This document shows, piece after piece, positions 1 to 8,526 of a DNA stretch of 64,000 nt; positions within the stretch are counted from its first letter, which is position 1; each line of letters starts with the position of its first letter. The notes below the pieces were generated by a model, which saw nothing but the letters and a program-made list of their open reading frames with translations, was not told the DNA's origin and did no database searches. The translations under genes and the position numbers were made by a program. This DNA is from Rossellomorea arthrocnemi (lineage in GTDB: Bacteria; Bacillota; Bacilli; Bacillales; Bacillaceae_B), in contig NZ_CAJGBF010000010.1 of the NCBI RefSeq assembly GCF_904424705.1, forward strand, positions 1-64,000, written 5' to 3'.

Positions 1-35
1 CCTTGATTCCTAGGACCTGGTCCTAGGAATCAAGG
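1..35. repeat. Perfect inverted repeat, 17-bp arms
   Basis: Two 17-base arms (CCTTGATTCCTAGGACC and its exact complement) are separated by a single T. The right arm runs straight into GGTCCGTCCCTCC (34-46), a motif that recurs elsewhere in the window. A T-run follows at about 58-64. It could be the terminator of a gene left of the window or a small dispersed palindrome. Confidence 0.8.
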
Positions 36-115
36 TCCGTCCCTCCAAAAAGAAGGATTTTTTCTTGTTAGTGATGAATGTATAGAGGAAGATGTGTGTT
101 TATGGAGGTGTGTGT

Positions 116-652
116 ATGAATGTCAGGAATGGGGATATGAATGTACGTCCGTTGGAGGATAGGGATAAGTACGCGCTCTTAAGGTGGTTATCGAATCCGG
201 AGGTATTGGAATTTTATGAAGGCAGGGACCGTCCCTTCAACCTTCAGATGGTGGAGGAAAAATTCTTCTCAGAAAGGGGTGTCATGAGCTGTCTCGTTGA
301 GTATGAAGGGAATGAAGTCGGTTATCTTCAATATTATCAGCTCGATCATGAAACGATGATCCGTTACGGGTACACGAATGTAGATGAAGTGATTTATGGT
401 ACGGATCAATTCATCGGGGAGACGGCGTATTGGAACAAGGGAATCGGTACACAGTTCATTCGTGCTGTGGTGGAGTATTTGCTTCAAAAGGAAGGAGTTC
501 ACCGTCTCGTGATGGATCCGATGACGTGGAACAAGAGAGCGATTCGCTGTTATGAGAAATGTGGTTATAGTAAAGCAAGAATTCTGCGGGAGCATGAGCT
601 TCATGAAGGGGAGTATTATGATTCCTGGTTGATGGAGTTCATTCCCGAGTAA
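116..652 (+). CDS. GNAT-family N-acetyltransferase (AAC(6')-like)
   Basis: The 178-residue product has the acetyl-CoA-dependent N-acetyltransferase fold: an N-terminal MNVRPLEDRD strand, the pyrophosphate-loop region GETAYWNKGIGTQF (about residues 103-116) and the late NKRAIRCYEKCGY segment typical of GNAT proteins. The closest recognisable branch is the aminoglycoside 6'-acetyltransferase/RimJ-like group, but the substrate cannot be read from sequence. The in-frame ATG at 116 is preferred over the one at 92 because GGAGGTG (104-110) sits 5 bases upstream of it. Another in-frame ATG (137) is possible. It is a single gene with no clear operon partner. Confidence 0.85.
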   Translation: MNVRNGDMNVRPLEDRDKYALLRWLSNPEVLEFYEGRDRPFNLQMVEEKFFSERGVMSCLVEYEGNEVGYLQYYQLDHETMIRYGYTNVDEVIYGTDQFIGETAYWNKGIGTQFIRAVVEYLLQKEGVHRLVMDPMTWNKRAIRCYEKCGYSKARILREHELHEGEYYDSWLMEFIPE

Positions 653-667
653 GTGGGAGATTCATAG

Positions 668-859
668 ACGAATAACCCAATAGAAGGTACCTTTGCATTC
701 AGGGAGTCAGGAAAACATGAAGCTTCCATTGAGAGATGGAAGAAACTGATGCAACAAGCTCATGAAGATGGTTTTCTGCATTGCCAATATGAGCTGATTT
801 TGATAGGGAAGTTACATATCGCACATTTAGTGGCTGTTCGAAAGGGCGGCTCTTTATAA
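668..859 (+). pseudogene. Open fragment without start, probable gene remnant
   Basis: A reading frame stays open for about 63 codons and ends in TAA, with a protein-like composition (includes ERWKKLMQQAHEDGF and a hydrophobic ELILIGKLHIAHLV stretch). It begins right after an in-frame stop and has no start codon or ribosome site at its head. This looks like the C-terminal remains of a gene whose front was lost. I do not recognise the family, and it could be a chance frame. Confidence 0.35.
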
Positions 860-884
860 TGTCAACAAAGATAAAGGAGGGTGA

Positions 885-1442
885 ATGAATGTGGCATTAA
901 CTAAACTGTATCTGGTCAGGCATGCCCACTCGGTTTATACCCCGGAAGAGTTAACGAGGCCCCTGTCTGCAAAAGGGAAACAGGATGCTCTGCAGGTTAC
1001 TGAACGATTGAAGAATGAAAGAATCGATGTGGTTTGTTCCAGTCCCTACAAAAGAGCGGTGGAGACTGTTGAAGGAATAGCCGGACTTATCAATCAGGAG
1101 ATTATACTAGTGGAAGAGATGAGAGAACGTACACTATCCGCTGGACCTGTTGAGAACTTTCATGAAGCTATTTCCTCGGTATGGGCTGATCCCGCTTTCT
1201 CATTAGAGGGCGGAGAGTCCAATCTTACTGCGCAAAATAGGGGAGTACACGCGATATTTAACATAATGGAAGAATATAATGGGGAAAACGTGGTCATTGG
1301 GACCCACGGCAATATCATGGTGCTAATCATGAATTATTTTGATGAAACGTATGATGTTGAGTTCTGGAGAGAGCTTGAAATGCCGGATATATACTGTTTA
1401 ACATTCGATGGAGTAATTCTGCAGAATGTATCAAGAATATAG
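885..1442 (+). CDS. Histidine phosphatase family protein
   Basis: The 185-residue protein carries the phosphoglycerate-mutase-like signature YLVRHAHS near residues 9-16, where the first His is the phospho-acceptor, and the second conserved His in IGTHGN around residue 140. Members hydrolyse small phosphorylated metabolites or phosphoproteins in the cytoplasm; the substrate is unknown here. AGGAGGG lies at 875-881; the ATG at 885 is rather close to it, and GTG 891 would give a more usual spacing. The gene is followed by a shared terminator facing the purine permease. Confidence 0.85.
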   Translation: MNVALTKLYLVRHAHSVYTPEELTRPLSAKGKQDALQVTERLKNERIDVVCSSPYKRAVETVEGIAGLINQEIILVEEMRERTLSAGPVENFHEAISSVWADPAFSLEGGESNLTAQNRGVHAIFNIMEEYNGENVVIGTHGNIMVLIMNYFDETYDVEFWRELEMPDIYCLTFDGVILQNVSRI

Positions 1443-1457
1443 ACACAGCTTATATAA

Positions 1458-1486
1458 AAAAGACCGTTCAATGGTGAACGGTCTTT
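1458..1486. terminator. Bidirectional intrinsic terminator
   Basis: The stem AAAAGACCGTTCA / TGAACGGTCTTT has a 4-base loop, with an A-run on the left and Ts on the right. It lies between convergent genes and can serve both. Confidence 0.85.
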
Positions 1487-1502
1487 CATGTATCTATATA
1501 TA

Positions 1503-2804
1503 TCAATGAGGCAGGAATGCCAGCTGATAAAAGAACAGGACGGCAAAGACATATACGAGTGGATGTACCTGTTTCCATTGTCCCTTCACAACTTTAAGTA
1601 ATGGATAAGAAATGAATCCCAGTGCGATTCCCGTTGCGATGCTGGATGTTAACGGCATGCTCAGGATAATTAGGAATGCAGGGAATGCTTCATCCAACTG
1701 GTCCCATTTTATCTGTGAGATACTTCCCATCATCAGGCTTCCAACAATGATCAGTGCAGGGGCCGTGATGGCAGAAATCCCGGACACGGCACTGACGAGG
1801 GGTCCGAAGAAAGCTGAAGCGATAAATAGGATCGATACGGTTAAAGTTGTTAATCCCGTTCTCCCCCCGGCAGAAACACCAGCTGAAGATTCGATGTATG
1901 CGGATGTCGGGCTTGTACCGAACATCGCACCAATTGTTGTGGCAATGGAGTCGGCGAGAAGTGCCTGACGGGCTTTCGGAAGGGTATTTCCCTTCATAAG
2001 ACCCGCTTGCTGGGCGACTCCAATCATTGTTCCTGTCGTGTCAAAAATGGTGACAAGCAAGAAAGAGAATACAACCGCATATAATCCATATTGGAAGACA
2101 TCTGCAAAAGCCGTTACCGGATTTGCCACCATCAGCCCTTCAGGAAGATGGGGGATAGCCACAAATCCTTCTTTAAATGAGAGATCTCCCGTAAAATAGG
2201 CAATCAATCCCGTGACGATCATCCCGATGAATAGGGCACCATGAACATTCAGGACCATGAGGATCAGGGTTACAGCCAATCCTGTCAATGCAAGGAGAGC
2301 TGAATGGGAATGAAGGTCACCTAACTGCACTAAATTCGTCGGATGAGCCTGGATCAAACCTGTGAGTCGCAATCCAATAAACGCAATGAATAAACCGATT
2401 CCTGCTGTTATTCCGTGCTTAAGGTTTTGAGGAATGGCTTCAATCAATTTTTTTCGTAAAGGTGTTAAAGAGAGAAGGATGAAGACAATACCTGCTACAA
2501 AAACGGCAGAGAATGCAACGATATACGAAATATCATCATGTGCACCGACCACTGAGTAAGTAAAATAAGCATTCAATCCCATTCCAGGTGCGATGGCAAT
2601 CGGATAATTTGCGAACAGGGCCATCCATAACGTTCCGGCTACAGCTGATATAATGGTTGCTAAGAATACCTGGTCAAACGGGACACCCGCATCGGATAAA
2701 ATGATGGGATTCACAATCACAATGTACACCATTGTCAAGAAAGTTGTGACCCCGGCAAGTATTTCCGTCTTTGGATTCGTGCCGTGTTCCTTTAATTTAA
2801 ACAT
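1503..2804 (-). CDS. NCS2-family purine permease (PbuO/PbuG-like)
   Basis: The 433-residue, multi-membrane-spanning protein begins MFKLKEHGTNPKTEILAGV and contains the conserved IAIAPGMGLNAYFTYSVVG block of the azaguanine/hypoxanthine branch of NCS2 transporters. The family imports purine bases by proton symport. The start at 2804 is chosen because GGAGGT (complement of 2811-2816) precedes it; a longer frame upstream reads through the promoter. A purine riboswitch, common upstream of such genes, was looked for and not seen. Base specificity is inferred only. Confidence 0.9.
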   Translation of the reverse strand: MFKLKEHGTNPKTEILAGVTTFLTMVYIVIVNPIILSDAGVPFDQVFLATIISAVAGTLWMALFANYPIAIAPGMGLNAYFTYSVVGAHDDISYIVAFSAVFVAGIVFILLSLTPLRKKLIEAIPQNLKHGITAGIGLFIAFIGLRLTGLIQAHPTNLVQLGDLHSHSALLALTGLAVTLILMVLNVHGALFIGMIVTGLIAYFTGDLSFKEGFVAIPHLPEGLMVANPVTAFADVFQYGLYAVVFSFLLVTIFDTTGTMIGVAQQAGLMKGNTLPKARQALLADSIATTIGAMFGTSPTSAYIESSAGVSAGGRTGLTTLTVSILFIASAFFGPLVSAVSGISAITAPALIIVGSLMMGSISQIKWDQLDEAFPAFLIILSMPLTSSIATGIALGFISYPLLKVVKGQWKQVHPLVYVFAVLFFYQLAFLPH

Positions 2805-2849
2805 CGTAAAACCTCCAATAAAAACGAACATTAAAAACACACAACTTAT

Positions 2850-2878
2850 ATAATATTCGGTAATAGAATGGATTTCAA
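2850..2878 (-). promoter_or_regulatory. sigma-A promoter of the purine permease
   Basis: Reading the minus strand, TTGAAA (2873-2878) and TATTAT (2850-2855) are separated by exactly 17 bases and lie about 45 bases upstream of the permease start. Confidence 0.65.
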
Positions 2879-3048
2879 TAGAAAAGACCGAAAAAATTTT
2901 AAGAAAATATCTTGAAACCCCTTCCAAACCCCATCTATTTTCGATAAGATGTTATCAATTATAGAAGAATCAGTTTCTATCATGCCCTTGCACAATACGA
3001 TTTACCACGCATAGGCTTATATTTCTAAAAGAAAGGGGCGGTACTAAC

Positions 3049-4692
3049 GTGTATTCTCAACTTGAAAATAAGTCAACTTCTGAGCAGATCGAACTCATCA
3101 CACGATCTTTAGTCGCTCTGAAAAGCTATAACGGAACAACCGGCGAAAGTGAAAAAGCCCGATTTATATATGAGCTGATTTCATCGTTTCCTTATTTTAA
3201 GGATCATCCCGCTCAAGTCTGGCTCCAATCAGTCCCGAATGATCCGATCGGGAGGAAAAATGTATTCGCCCTTGTGAAAGGAAACTCTTCTAAAACCGTC
3301 TTATTTCATGCTCACTACGATACGGTAGGCACCGATGATTATGGTGCGCTTCAAGATATGGCACATGACCCGGATTTCCTGCAGAAGTTCTTCATGGATT
3401 ATGAAGGGGAGGAAAAGGTGAAAGAGGATGCCCTTTCCGGGAACTGGTTGTTCGGAAGAGGGGCTTTGGATATGCAAAGCGGAATCGCCGTCCATTTAGC
3501 CAATCTTTTGCATCACTCGGGTGAAAAAGCGCCGGATGGACATTTATTATTCCTGTTCAATGGAGACGAAGAAAGTGAGCATGCAGGTATGATTGCGGCT
3601 TTAAGTGATCTCTACCGCATGAAAAAAGAAGGCTTGGACTACTTGGCAGCCGTCAATACAGATTTCATTTCCCCTATTTATGACGGGGATTGTAAACGTT
3701 ATATATACACAGGAGCAGCAGGAAAGCTCCTGCCAAGTTTCTATATATATGGAAGAGAAGCGCATGTTGGAGATGTACTGACATCGATTGACCCGACTGT
3801 AATCGCCTCCAGGATCAATCTCGAAGTCAACCAGAATCTCGATTATCTTGAGGAGATTCCAGGTGAGTTCACCCTTCCTCCTTCATGCCTCTATTTTAAA
3901 GACGATAAACATACGTATAATGTACAGACCCCTCTTAGCGCTTCTCTTTATTTCAACTATTTTGTTTATGAAAGAACCGCAAGGGAAGTGTTATATGATA
4001 TGAAAAAAGTGGCTCTGAAGGTGGCAGGTGAAATTGAAGAGAGAAGCAAAAAACAATTTGAGATCTATCGGAACTATCACGGCTTCCCTGAAAGGGAATT
4101 TTCATGGGAAGTAGAAGTCCTTACATTAAGGGAGTATATGTTCTGGCTGAAAGAAAGAGGTATAGATCCGGACCCCGTCATGAAAAAAATCTTTCATGAT
4201 ATGGATGGAGAAGACAGACGTACAATTGCTTATGCCATGGTGGAAGCACTCCAGCATCTTGATCCAGACCGGACTCCACGAATCATCCTATTCTTCGCTC
4301 CGCCCTTTTTACCGCATAATTTCGTGAACGAAGAAAATGAGTATGGAAAAAAGGTGAGAGAGGTACTGGGGACGTGTCTAACGGAGATATCGAAAGAAAC
4401 AGGGGAAGAGTTCGTGGTCAAACGTTTTTTCCCTTATCTCGCAGATGGCAGCTTTCTTTCTCTCCACGAAGAAGATGAAGATATCGAGGTCTTTAAGAAG
4501 AACCTTCCTTTGATCGACGAGCTGTATCCGGTACCCATCGACATGATCAGAAAGCTGAACATTCCCTCCATTAACATTGGAGTATATGGAAAAGATGGGC
4601 ATCAATGGACCGAGAGAGTGTATAAACCTTACACGTTCTCAGTACTGCCCGAGGTCATAAGGAGCGTCACGAGGGATTTATTGAAAATATGA
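3049..4692 (+). CDS. rocB: RocB-like M20-family peptidase
   Basis: The 547-residue protein has the metal-binding architecture of M20 zinc peptidases: HAHYDTVG (about residues 86-93), GRGALDMQSG (about 145) and FNGDEESEHAG (about 180). Length and the long C-terminal half match the arginine-utilisation protein RocB of Bacillus rather than shorter dipeptidases. Its exact substrate is not established in the family. The GTG start at 3049 follows GAAAGGGGCGG (3031-3041). No roc neighbours are present, so a role in arginine catabolism is inference from similarity only. Confidence 0.8.
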   Translation: MYSQLENKSTSEQIELITRSLVALKSYNGTTGESEKARFIYELISSFPYFKDHPAQVWLQSVPNDPIGRKNVFALVKGNSSKTVLFHAHYDTVGTDDYGALQDMAHDPDFLQKFFMDYEGEEKVKEDALSGNWLFGRGALDMQSGIAVHLANLLHHSGEKAPDGHLLFLFNGDEESEHAGMIAALSDLYRMKKEGLDYLAAVNTDFISPIYDGDCKRYIYTGAAGKLLPSFYIYGREAHVGDVLTSIDPTVIASRINLEVNQNLDYLEEIPGEFTLPPSCLYFKDDKHTYNVQTPLSASLYFNYFVYERTAREVLYDMKKVALKVAGEIEERSKKQFEIYRNYHGFPEREFSWEVEVLTLREYMFWLKERGIDPDPVMKKIFHDMDGEDRRTIAYAMVEALQHLDPDRTPRIILFFAPPFLPHNFVNEENEYGKKVREVLGTCLTEISKETGEEFVVKRFFPYLADGSFLSLHEEDEDIEVFKKNLPLIDELYPVPIDMIRKLNIPSINIGVYGKDGHQWTERVYKPYTFSVLPEVIRSVTRDLLKI

Positions 4693-4714
4693 GGGCTGGA
4701 ATAAAGGCACAAGT

Positions 4715-4754
4715 AGAGAGGTCTTTCGCTATGCGATCCCTCTCTATTTTTATT
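4715..4754 (+). terminator. Intrinsic terminator after rocB
   Basis: AGAGAGG (4715-4721) pairs with CCTCTCT (4739-4745), followed by ATTTTTATT. The segment before it (GAGGGCTGGAATAAAG from 4691) is a degenerate member of the GAGGCTGGGACA repeat. Confidence 0.8.
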
Positions 4755-4780
4755 GATTAACATCTAGCTAGTGTTTTTTG

Positions 4781-4843
4781 AGAGTATATAAAAAGGCTGG
4801 ATTTATTTTTGACATCAAGAAAGCCTACTTTCATACTCTTTAA
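4781..4843. repeat. Imperfect inverted repeat upstream of cydD
   Basis: The segment starting AGAGTATATAAAAAGGCT and the complement of the segment ending at about 4843 (AGAGTATGAAAGTAGGCT) match at most positions. It may be a hairpin or the remains of a small repeat. No function is assigned. Confidence 0.4.
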
Positions 4844-4964
4844 ACATCAAAACTCTAAAGTGAAAAGTACGAATATCCTCTTACTAAACATACAAAATGG
4901 TATATTTTCTGGAATTGTCACAAAAAGGTCAATCCTAAAGGATGCACGATATGAACAAGTTTAC

Positions 4965-5000
4965 TATAATGTAGATATTAATTTGTGAAATGTTTCACTA
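4965..5000 (+). promoter_or_regulatory. cydD promoter -10 and Rex operator
   Basis: A perfect TATAAT lies at 4965-4970. Just downstream, TTGTGAA-ATGT-TTCACTA (4983-5000) matches the Rex consensus (TTGTGAA, 4 bases, TTCACAA) with one mismatch. Rex represses respiratory and fermentative genes at low NADH/NAD ratio. Its position over the transcript start suits direct repression of cydDC. No convincing -35 element was seen. Confidence 0.75.
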
Positions 5001-5029
5001 ACTTTTACCTTTTGGAGTTGAGAGCTGCA

Positions 5030-6760
5030 ATGAAAGTGCTTAATCAATTAGCTAAAGAGCAGAGAGTATCAACCATGACGCTTTACGGAACGTCCCTGTT
5101 GATGGGGGGAGTCGTTGTTGGACAGGCTTACTTGCTCGTTAGCATTGTTAATAAAATGTTTGTTGAGAAGCTTTCGTTTCAGGAAATTATCCCGATGCTT
5201 GGGGCTTTGCTTCTTACTCTTGCAGGGAGAACTTTCCTTTCCTATATCAATGGACGAACAGGTATCAGGATAGCGTCGAAGGTGAAGGAGGATTTGAGAA
5301 AGAGACTCTTAATAAAATGGGCCAAAAACCCGCTTCAAGCATCGATTCAAGGTCAATCAGGCCAAAAGGTCAGTACGATGATGGATGCGGTAGACGGGAT
5401 GGATGGTTATTACAGTCAGTATATCCCTCAAAGAATCCAAACGACTATTGTTCCATTGATTATTCTGATCGCAATTTTCACCGAGCATATCTATTCAGGT
5501 TTGATTATGGTAATAACGGCTCCATTCATTCCGTTATTCATGGCCATCATTGGCGTCATGACCAAGAAGAAGTCTGAGCAGCAGGTGGATAAGCTGACGG
5601 CTTTTTCAGGGAGATTCCTCGATACCCTGCAAGGGTTGACTACTTTGAAGCTGCTGGGAAGGGGCACTCAACAAAAACAGGTGATCCGATCCAGTAGTCT
5701 AGACTTCCGGAATGCTACCATGGAAGTCTTGAAGACGGCTTTCTTATCTTCATTGATGCTGGAATTCATCTCCATGTTAAGTATCGGTCTGATTGCACTG
5801 GAGGTGGGTCTAAGGTTAGTGGTCTTTGAGAGTATCTCATTCTTCACCGCTTTCTTTGTACTTGTCCTGGCACCGGAATTCTATCTTGCGTTAAAAGAGC
5901 TTGGGAATGCTTTTCATACTGGGCGTGGAAGCATGGGTTCAGCTAAGAAGGTTATGGATGAGCTGCAGCAAAAGGATCAGCCGGTCAAATGGGGAGAAAA
6001 TGAAAACTTATTAAATGGAAGTCCTCCCACAATCGAATTGCGTAACCTTGAATTTTCCTACGGTGAAAAAGGATATACCCTTCAAGGGATCACGGCTTCC
6101 ATTCCTTCAGGGAGTCAAGTGGCAATCGTCGGTCAGAGTGGAGCTGGGAAGACAACGCTCCTACATCTGATAGCCGGCCTTCTTGAACCATCTGAAGGAG
6201 AGATCTTCATTAACGGTCTGGCAAGAAGTGAATACAGAGAAAAAGTCTGGTTTGATCAATTGAGTTACATTTCTCAGAACCCATATTTATTCTCAGGTAC
6301 GATAGCAGAGAATATTGCAGTAGGGGGAAGAGACGGGGTGACCCGTGAAGAAATGGAATTCGCTGCTGAAAAAGCAGGGATTTCTGAAATGATAGCAGAA
6401 CTTCAGAATGGATATGATACTCCGATTGGGGAAGCCGGGAGAGGCCTTTCTGGTGGAGAAAAACAACGAATTGCTATTGCAAGGGCGTTTCTCAAAGGTC
6501 CGTCCCTCATCTTGTTTGATGAACCGACAACAGGACTGGATCTGGGGACTGAGCAGTTCCTTCAGTCTTCAATTGAGGAGTTAGCCAAGACTTCAACTGT
6601 CATTACGGTGGCTCATCGTCTTCATACGATACGAAAAGCAGATCATATTTTGTTGTTGGAGAATGGGAGAGTAGCGGGTATAGGTAATCATGAAGAACTC
6701 ATGAATTCTGCCACTCATTATCGTGATATGGTGACTGTACAACAAGGGGTGAAACATTAG
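5030..6760 (+). CDS. cydD: Thiol reductant ABC exporter subunit CydD
   Basis: The 576-residue half-transporter has an N-terminal six-helix membrane domain (about residues 1-310) and an ATPase domain with Walker A GQSGAGKTT (about 366), signature LSGGEKQR (about 473) and Walker B LILFDEPTTGLD (about 493). With CydC it forms the exporter needed for assembly of cytochrome bd oxidase. Translation is placed at ATG 5030 because the upstream GTG at 4985 lies inside the Rex operator. The cytochrome bd genes cydAB are not adjacent. The coding sequence contains a copy of the 12-mer GGTCCGTCCCTC (6497-6508). Confidence 0.9.
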   Translation: MKVLNQLAKEQRVSTMTLYGTSLLMGGVVVGQAYLLVSIVNKMFVEKLSFQEIIPMLGALLLTLAGRTFLSYINGRTGIRIASKVKEDLRKRLLIKWAKNPLQASIQGQSGQKVSTMMDAVDGMDGYYSQYIPQRIQTTIVPLIILIAIFTEHIYSGLIMVITAPFIPLFMAIIGVMTKKKSEQQVDKLTAFSGRFLDTLQGLTTLKLLGRGTQQKQVIRSSSLDFRNATMEVLKTAFLSSLMLEFISMLSIGLIALEVGLRLVVFESISFFTAFFVLVLAPEFYLALKELGNAFHTGRGSMGSAKKVMDELQQKDQPVKWGENENLLNGSPPTIELRNLEFSYGEKGYTLQGITASIPSGSQVAIVGQSGAGKTTLLHLIAGLLEPSEGEIFINGLARSEYREKVWFDQLSYISQNPYLFSGTIAENIAVGGRDGVTREEMEFAAEKAGISEMIAELQNGYDTPIGEAGRGLSGGEKQRIAIARAFLKGPSLILFDEPTTGLDLGTEQFLQSSIEELAKTSTVITVAHRLHTIRKADHILLLENGRVAGIGNHEELMNSATHYRDMVTVQQGVKH

Positions 6761-8479
6761 ATGAAAGAACTAGGAAATGTCGTAAAGCTGATGATGAAGG
6801 AAAAGAAGGACATCGTTTATTCCATTCTTTTGGGCTTTCTGGCCGGGATAACCTCAGTCGGCCTATTTGCTTCGAGTGGTTATTTAATCTCTAAAGCGGC
6901 TTTGGAAGTCCCCCTTTATGCCCTTACCGTCATGATTGCCCTCTTGAAGTTGTTTGGATTTATGAAGGCGTTAAGCCGGTATGGGGAACGTTATTTTTCC
7001 CATCGGGCTACGTTTACTATTTTGGCGAACCTGAGGGTTTCAATCTATGCAAGAATAGAGCCCCTTGCACCGGGGATATTCGGACGATATCGAAGTGGAG
7101 ATCTTCTTTCAAGAATTGTAGGAGACGTTGAGAGCTTACAGAATTTTTTTCTTCGTGTCTTGTACCCGCCAATCATCCTGGTAGCGGTATTCTTAAGTAC
7201 GATTCTGTTTACGATGTTCTATTCTGTTTCTATTGCATTGATTCTTTTGGGGGGGCTTCTGTTGACAGGCTTTATTGTCCCAGCTTATTTCGCTTATAAA
7301 CAGAAAAAAGTGAAATCTTCCTTACGGGATAGCAGAGGTGATTTATCCACAGAGGTGACGGAATTTCTTTATGGGTTCAGGGACTTGAAAATCTATCAAA
7401 GACTGGAGGGGAAAGAGAGAATTCTCAGCGATGCAGCTACAGAATATGTGAAAGAGCAAGAAAAGGAGAGCAGCTATTCTCTCTTTAGTCATTCGGCGAA
7501 CATTCTGGTTTCCTTACTCATTTCCTGGGGTGTATTAGCTTTAGGGGCTTATTCAGTGGCCACAGGTCAATTGGATGGGGTATACCTTGCGATGCTGGTC
7601 ATGATTTCACTAACCGTATTTGAAAATGCCTCACCAATGGCAATCCTCCCTACACATTATGAAGATTCCCGAAGAGCGGCAACCAGGCTTTCTTCAATTA
7701 ATCCAGAAGAGGACATGAGGAGGGACGGACCTTCATTAGGCACGGCTCTTGATGGGAATGTTCCTTCCTTTTGCATGAAGGATGTGAGCTTTTCCTTTGA
7801 AGGAGAGGAAAGAAAAACATTAGACAGGGTGAATCTTGAACTGTCTGCAGGATCTAAAACAGCAATTGTAGGACCTTCGGGATCAGGGAAGTCAACATTG
7901 CTTCAATTGTTATTAAACTTTTATTCAACGGATCAAGGGTCGATTCTCATCAACGGTGCATCAATTAAAGATATTGGTAAAGAGTCGTTGTGGAAGAGTG
8001 CCAATGTGATTCTTCAAGAAAACCATTTCTTCTACGGCACAATAAAAGATAATCTTTTGCTGGTGCGTGACGATCTCACAGATGGAGAAATGGAAGCGGT
8101 CTTAGAATCGGTGAAGCTGGAACACTTTGCATTAGAGGATGCAGTGTTAGAAAAAGGAGAGAATCTTTCTGGTGGAGAGAAACAGCGATTAGCGGTTGCA
8201 AGGGCACTTTTGAAAGACTCATCCTTATGGATGCTCGATGAACCGACATCTTCTGTTGATGCTTTGATGGAAAAAGAGATCTTTAAGCATCTGTTTACAG
8301 CAGCGGATGGTGACACCTTGATTCTGATCAGTCACCGTTTGACTGGTCTTGAGAAAATGGATCAAATTGTCGTTATGGATCAGGGGGAGATTGTAGAAAC
8401 AGGAAGCTATGATGAGCTAATGAAGAAAAAAGGGTACTTCTATGAAATGAAACAGATAGAAAAGAGCGTTCTCTTCTAA
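6761..8479 (+). CDS. cydC: Thiol reductant ABC exporter subunit CydC
   Basis: The 572-residue partner of CydD starts at the base after the cydD stop, so the two are translationally coupled. It has a membrane domain followed by Walker A GPSGSGKST (about residue 370), signature LSGGEKQR (about 468) and Walker B LWMLDEPTSS (about 488). The early SSGYLISKAAL and RYGERYFSHRATF segments are characteristic of CydC. The complement of GGTCCGTCCCTC occurs at 7720-7731, in the low-conservation linker before the ATPase domain. Confidence 0.9.
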   Translation: MKELGNVVKLMMKEKKDIVYSILLGFLAGITSVGLFASSGYLISKAALEVPLYALTVMIALLKLFGFMKALSRYGERYFSHRATFTILANLRVSIYARIEPLAPGIFGRYRSGDLLSRIVGDVESLQNFFLRVLYPPIILVAVFLSTILFTMFYSVSIALILLGGLLLTGFIVPAYFAYKQKKVKSSLRDSRGDLSTEVTEFLYGFRDLKIYQRLEGKERILSDAATEYVKEQEKESSYSLFSHSANILVSLLISWGVLALGAYSVATGQLDGVYLAMLVMISLTVFENASPMAILPTHYEDSRRAATRLSSINPEEDMRRDGPSLGTALDGNVPSFCMKDVSFSFEGEERKTLDRVNLELSAGSKTAIVGPSGSGKSTLLQLLLNFYSTDQGSILINGASIKDIGKESLWKSANVILQENHFFYGTIKDNLLLVRDDLTDGEMEAVLESVKLEHFALEDAVLEKGENLSGGEKQRLAVARALLKDSSLWMLDEPTSSVDALMEKEIFKHLFTAADGDTLILISHRLTGLEKMDQIVVMDQGEIVETGSYDELMKKKGYFYEMKQIEKSVLF

Positions 8480-8486
8480 CATACCG

Positions 8487-8519
8487 AAAAAGCCACACCC
8501 ATATTGGGTGTGGCTTTTT
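8487..8519. terminator. Bidirectional intrinsic terminator
   Basis: AAAAGCCACACCCA pairs with TGGGTGTGGCTTTT around a 3-base loop, between convergent cydC and the nitroreductase gene. Confidence 0.9.
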
Positions 8520-8526
8520 AAGAGAC

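Noticed and set aside
2805-3048. Purine riboswitch upstream of the NCS2 permease
   Set aside because: The conserved purine aptamer loops are not present; only a sigma-A promoter and a plain leader were found.
4985-5029. Longer CydD starting at GTG 4985
   Set aside because: That codon lies inside the Rex operator, just 15 bases after the -10, leaving no room for a leader or ribosome site.
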